In this document: positions 5,088-5,353 of the stretch, in pieces
Numbering within the stretch: the first letter of the stretch is position 1
Layout: each line of letters begins with the position of its first letter
Assembly: GCA_003694775.1 (NCBI GenBank)
Contig: RFJV01000158.1
Span: 1-5,353, forward strand
Reading direction: 5' to 3'
Length of the DNA: 5,353 nt
DNA from: Chloroflexota bacterium
GTDB lineage: Bacteria > Chloroflexota > Anaerolineae > 4572-78 > J111
Notes under the pieces: model-generated
What the model was told of the DNA's origin: nothing
Databases searched by the model: none
Seen by the model: only the letters and a program-made list of their open reading frames with translations
Translations under genes and position numbers: made by a program

Positions 5088-5353
5088 ATGCTTCCCGATT
5101 TCAGACTGCGGCAGAGGGAATACCTGCTGGAAATCAGCCGGGCCATGAGCGCCCGGCTCGATTTGTCTTCCCTGATGGAGCTGATTCTGCGCAGTGCGGT
5201 GGAAATTCTGGCCGGACAGGCCGGCCTGATTACCCTGCGCCGCGACGACGGCTCCTTTGTTCCGTTTGCCAGCATCGGCCTGCCGGTTCGCGCCGTGCCC
5301 CTCTTTGAACCCCTCTGGCGCGACCTGGAGTCTGTCTCCCGGCACGGTTCCGT
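5088..5353 (+). CDS. N-terminus of a GAF-domain signalling protein, probably a sensor histidine kinase (cut by window end)
   Basis: Only the first 88 codons are present and the frame is open at the right edge. The visible part starts with a charged amphipathic helix (LRQREYLLEISRAMSARLDL), a linker typically found before GAF domains. The first half of a GAF domain follows: helix SSLMELILRSAVEILAG, strand AGLITLRRDDGSF and strand FVPFASIGLP. GAF domains bind small molecules or act as dimerising sensors, and in this arrangement usually precede a histidine kinase, a cyclase or a phosphatase module. Which output domain follows cannot be seen. The ATG at 5088 has AGGA (5080-5083) four bases upstream, and an in-frame TGA at 5076-5078 rules out a farther start. 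The close spacing to the TPR gene suggests one operon. Confidence 0.8.
   Translation, partial: MLPDFRLRQREYLLEISRAMSARLDLSSLMELILRSAVEILAGQAGLITLRRDDGSFVPFASIGLPVRAVPLFEPLWRDLESVSRHGS

Overview
The window carries five genes in two divergent groups, with unusually repeat-rich spaces between them. The leftward (minus-strand) group, read from 4056 down to 274, is a three-gene acyl-CoA carboxylase operon: a PccB-type carboxyltransferase, a biotin carboxylase and a separate biotin carboxyl carrier protein. Together they make a complete biotin-dependent carboxylase. The carboxyltransferase sequence points to propionyl-CoA as substrate, giving (S)-methylmalonyl-CoA. The rightward (plus-strand) group starts at 4588. 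It holds a small TPR protein with a C-terminal membrane anchor, followed 23 bases later by the start of a GAF-domain signalling protein, probably a sensor kinase, which runs off the right end.

The organism is a GC-rich bacterium. The TPR motif style (PRNEDAWLGLAEVL), the GAF protein N-terminus, the three-polypeptide PCC layout and the simple-repeat mosaics between genes all resemble what I know from Chloroflexota (Anaerolineae/Caldilineae-like lineages). That placement rests on recognition, not on a marker gene.

Layout: 1-273 is non-coding, with an inverted pair of REP-like hairpins (17-88), a further GC palindrome, a candidate leftward promoter and a hairpin of 8-nt repeats just past the carrier-protein stop. 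274-2288 holds the carrier protein and biotin carboxylase genes, 17 bases apart. 2289-2505 is an intra-operon gap holding a second inverted pair of REP-like hairpins. 2506-4056 is the carboxyltransferase gene. 4057-4587 is the divergent intergenic region, with a GC hairpin, a large inverted array of 8-nt repeats, three heptamer repeats and two candidate rightward promoters. 4588-5353 is the TPR/GAF pair.

The genes are of recognisable families. The less ordinary content is between them: four REP-like units sharing 5'-GTAG and a GCAT-CCCN-ATGC hairpin tip, arranged as two inverted pairs with compensatory base-pair changes, and two loci of 8-nt-phased ACGAA/TTCGT repeats folded into inverted arms. 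I see no sign of a defence system, CRISPR array, RNA gene or transposase gene.
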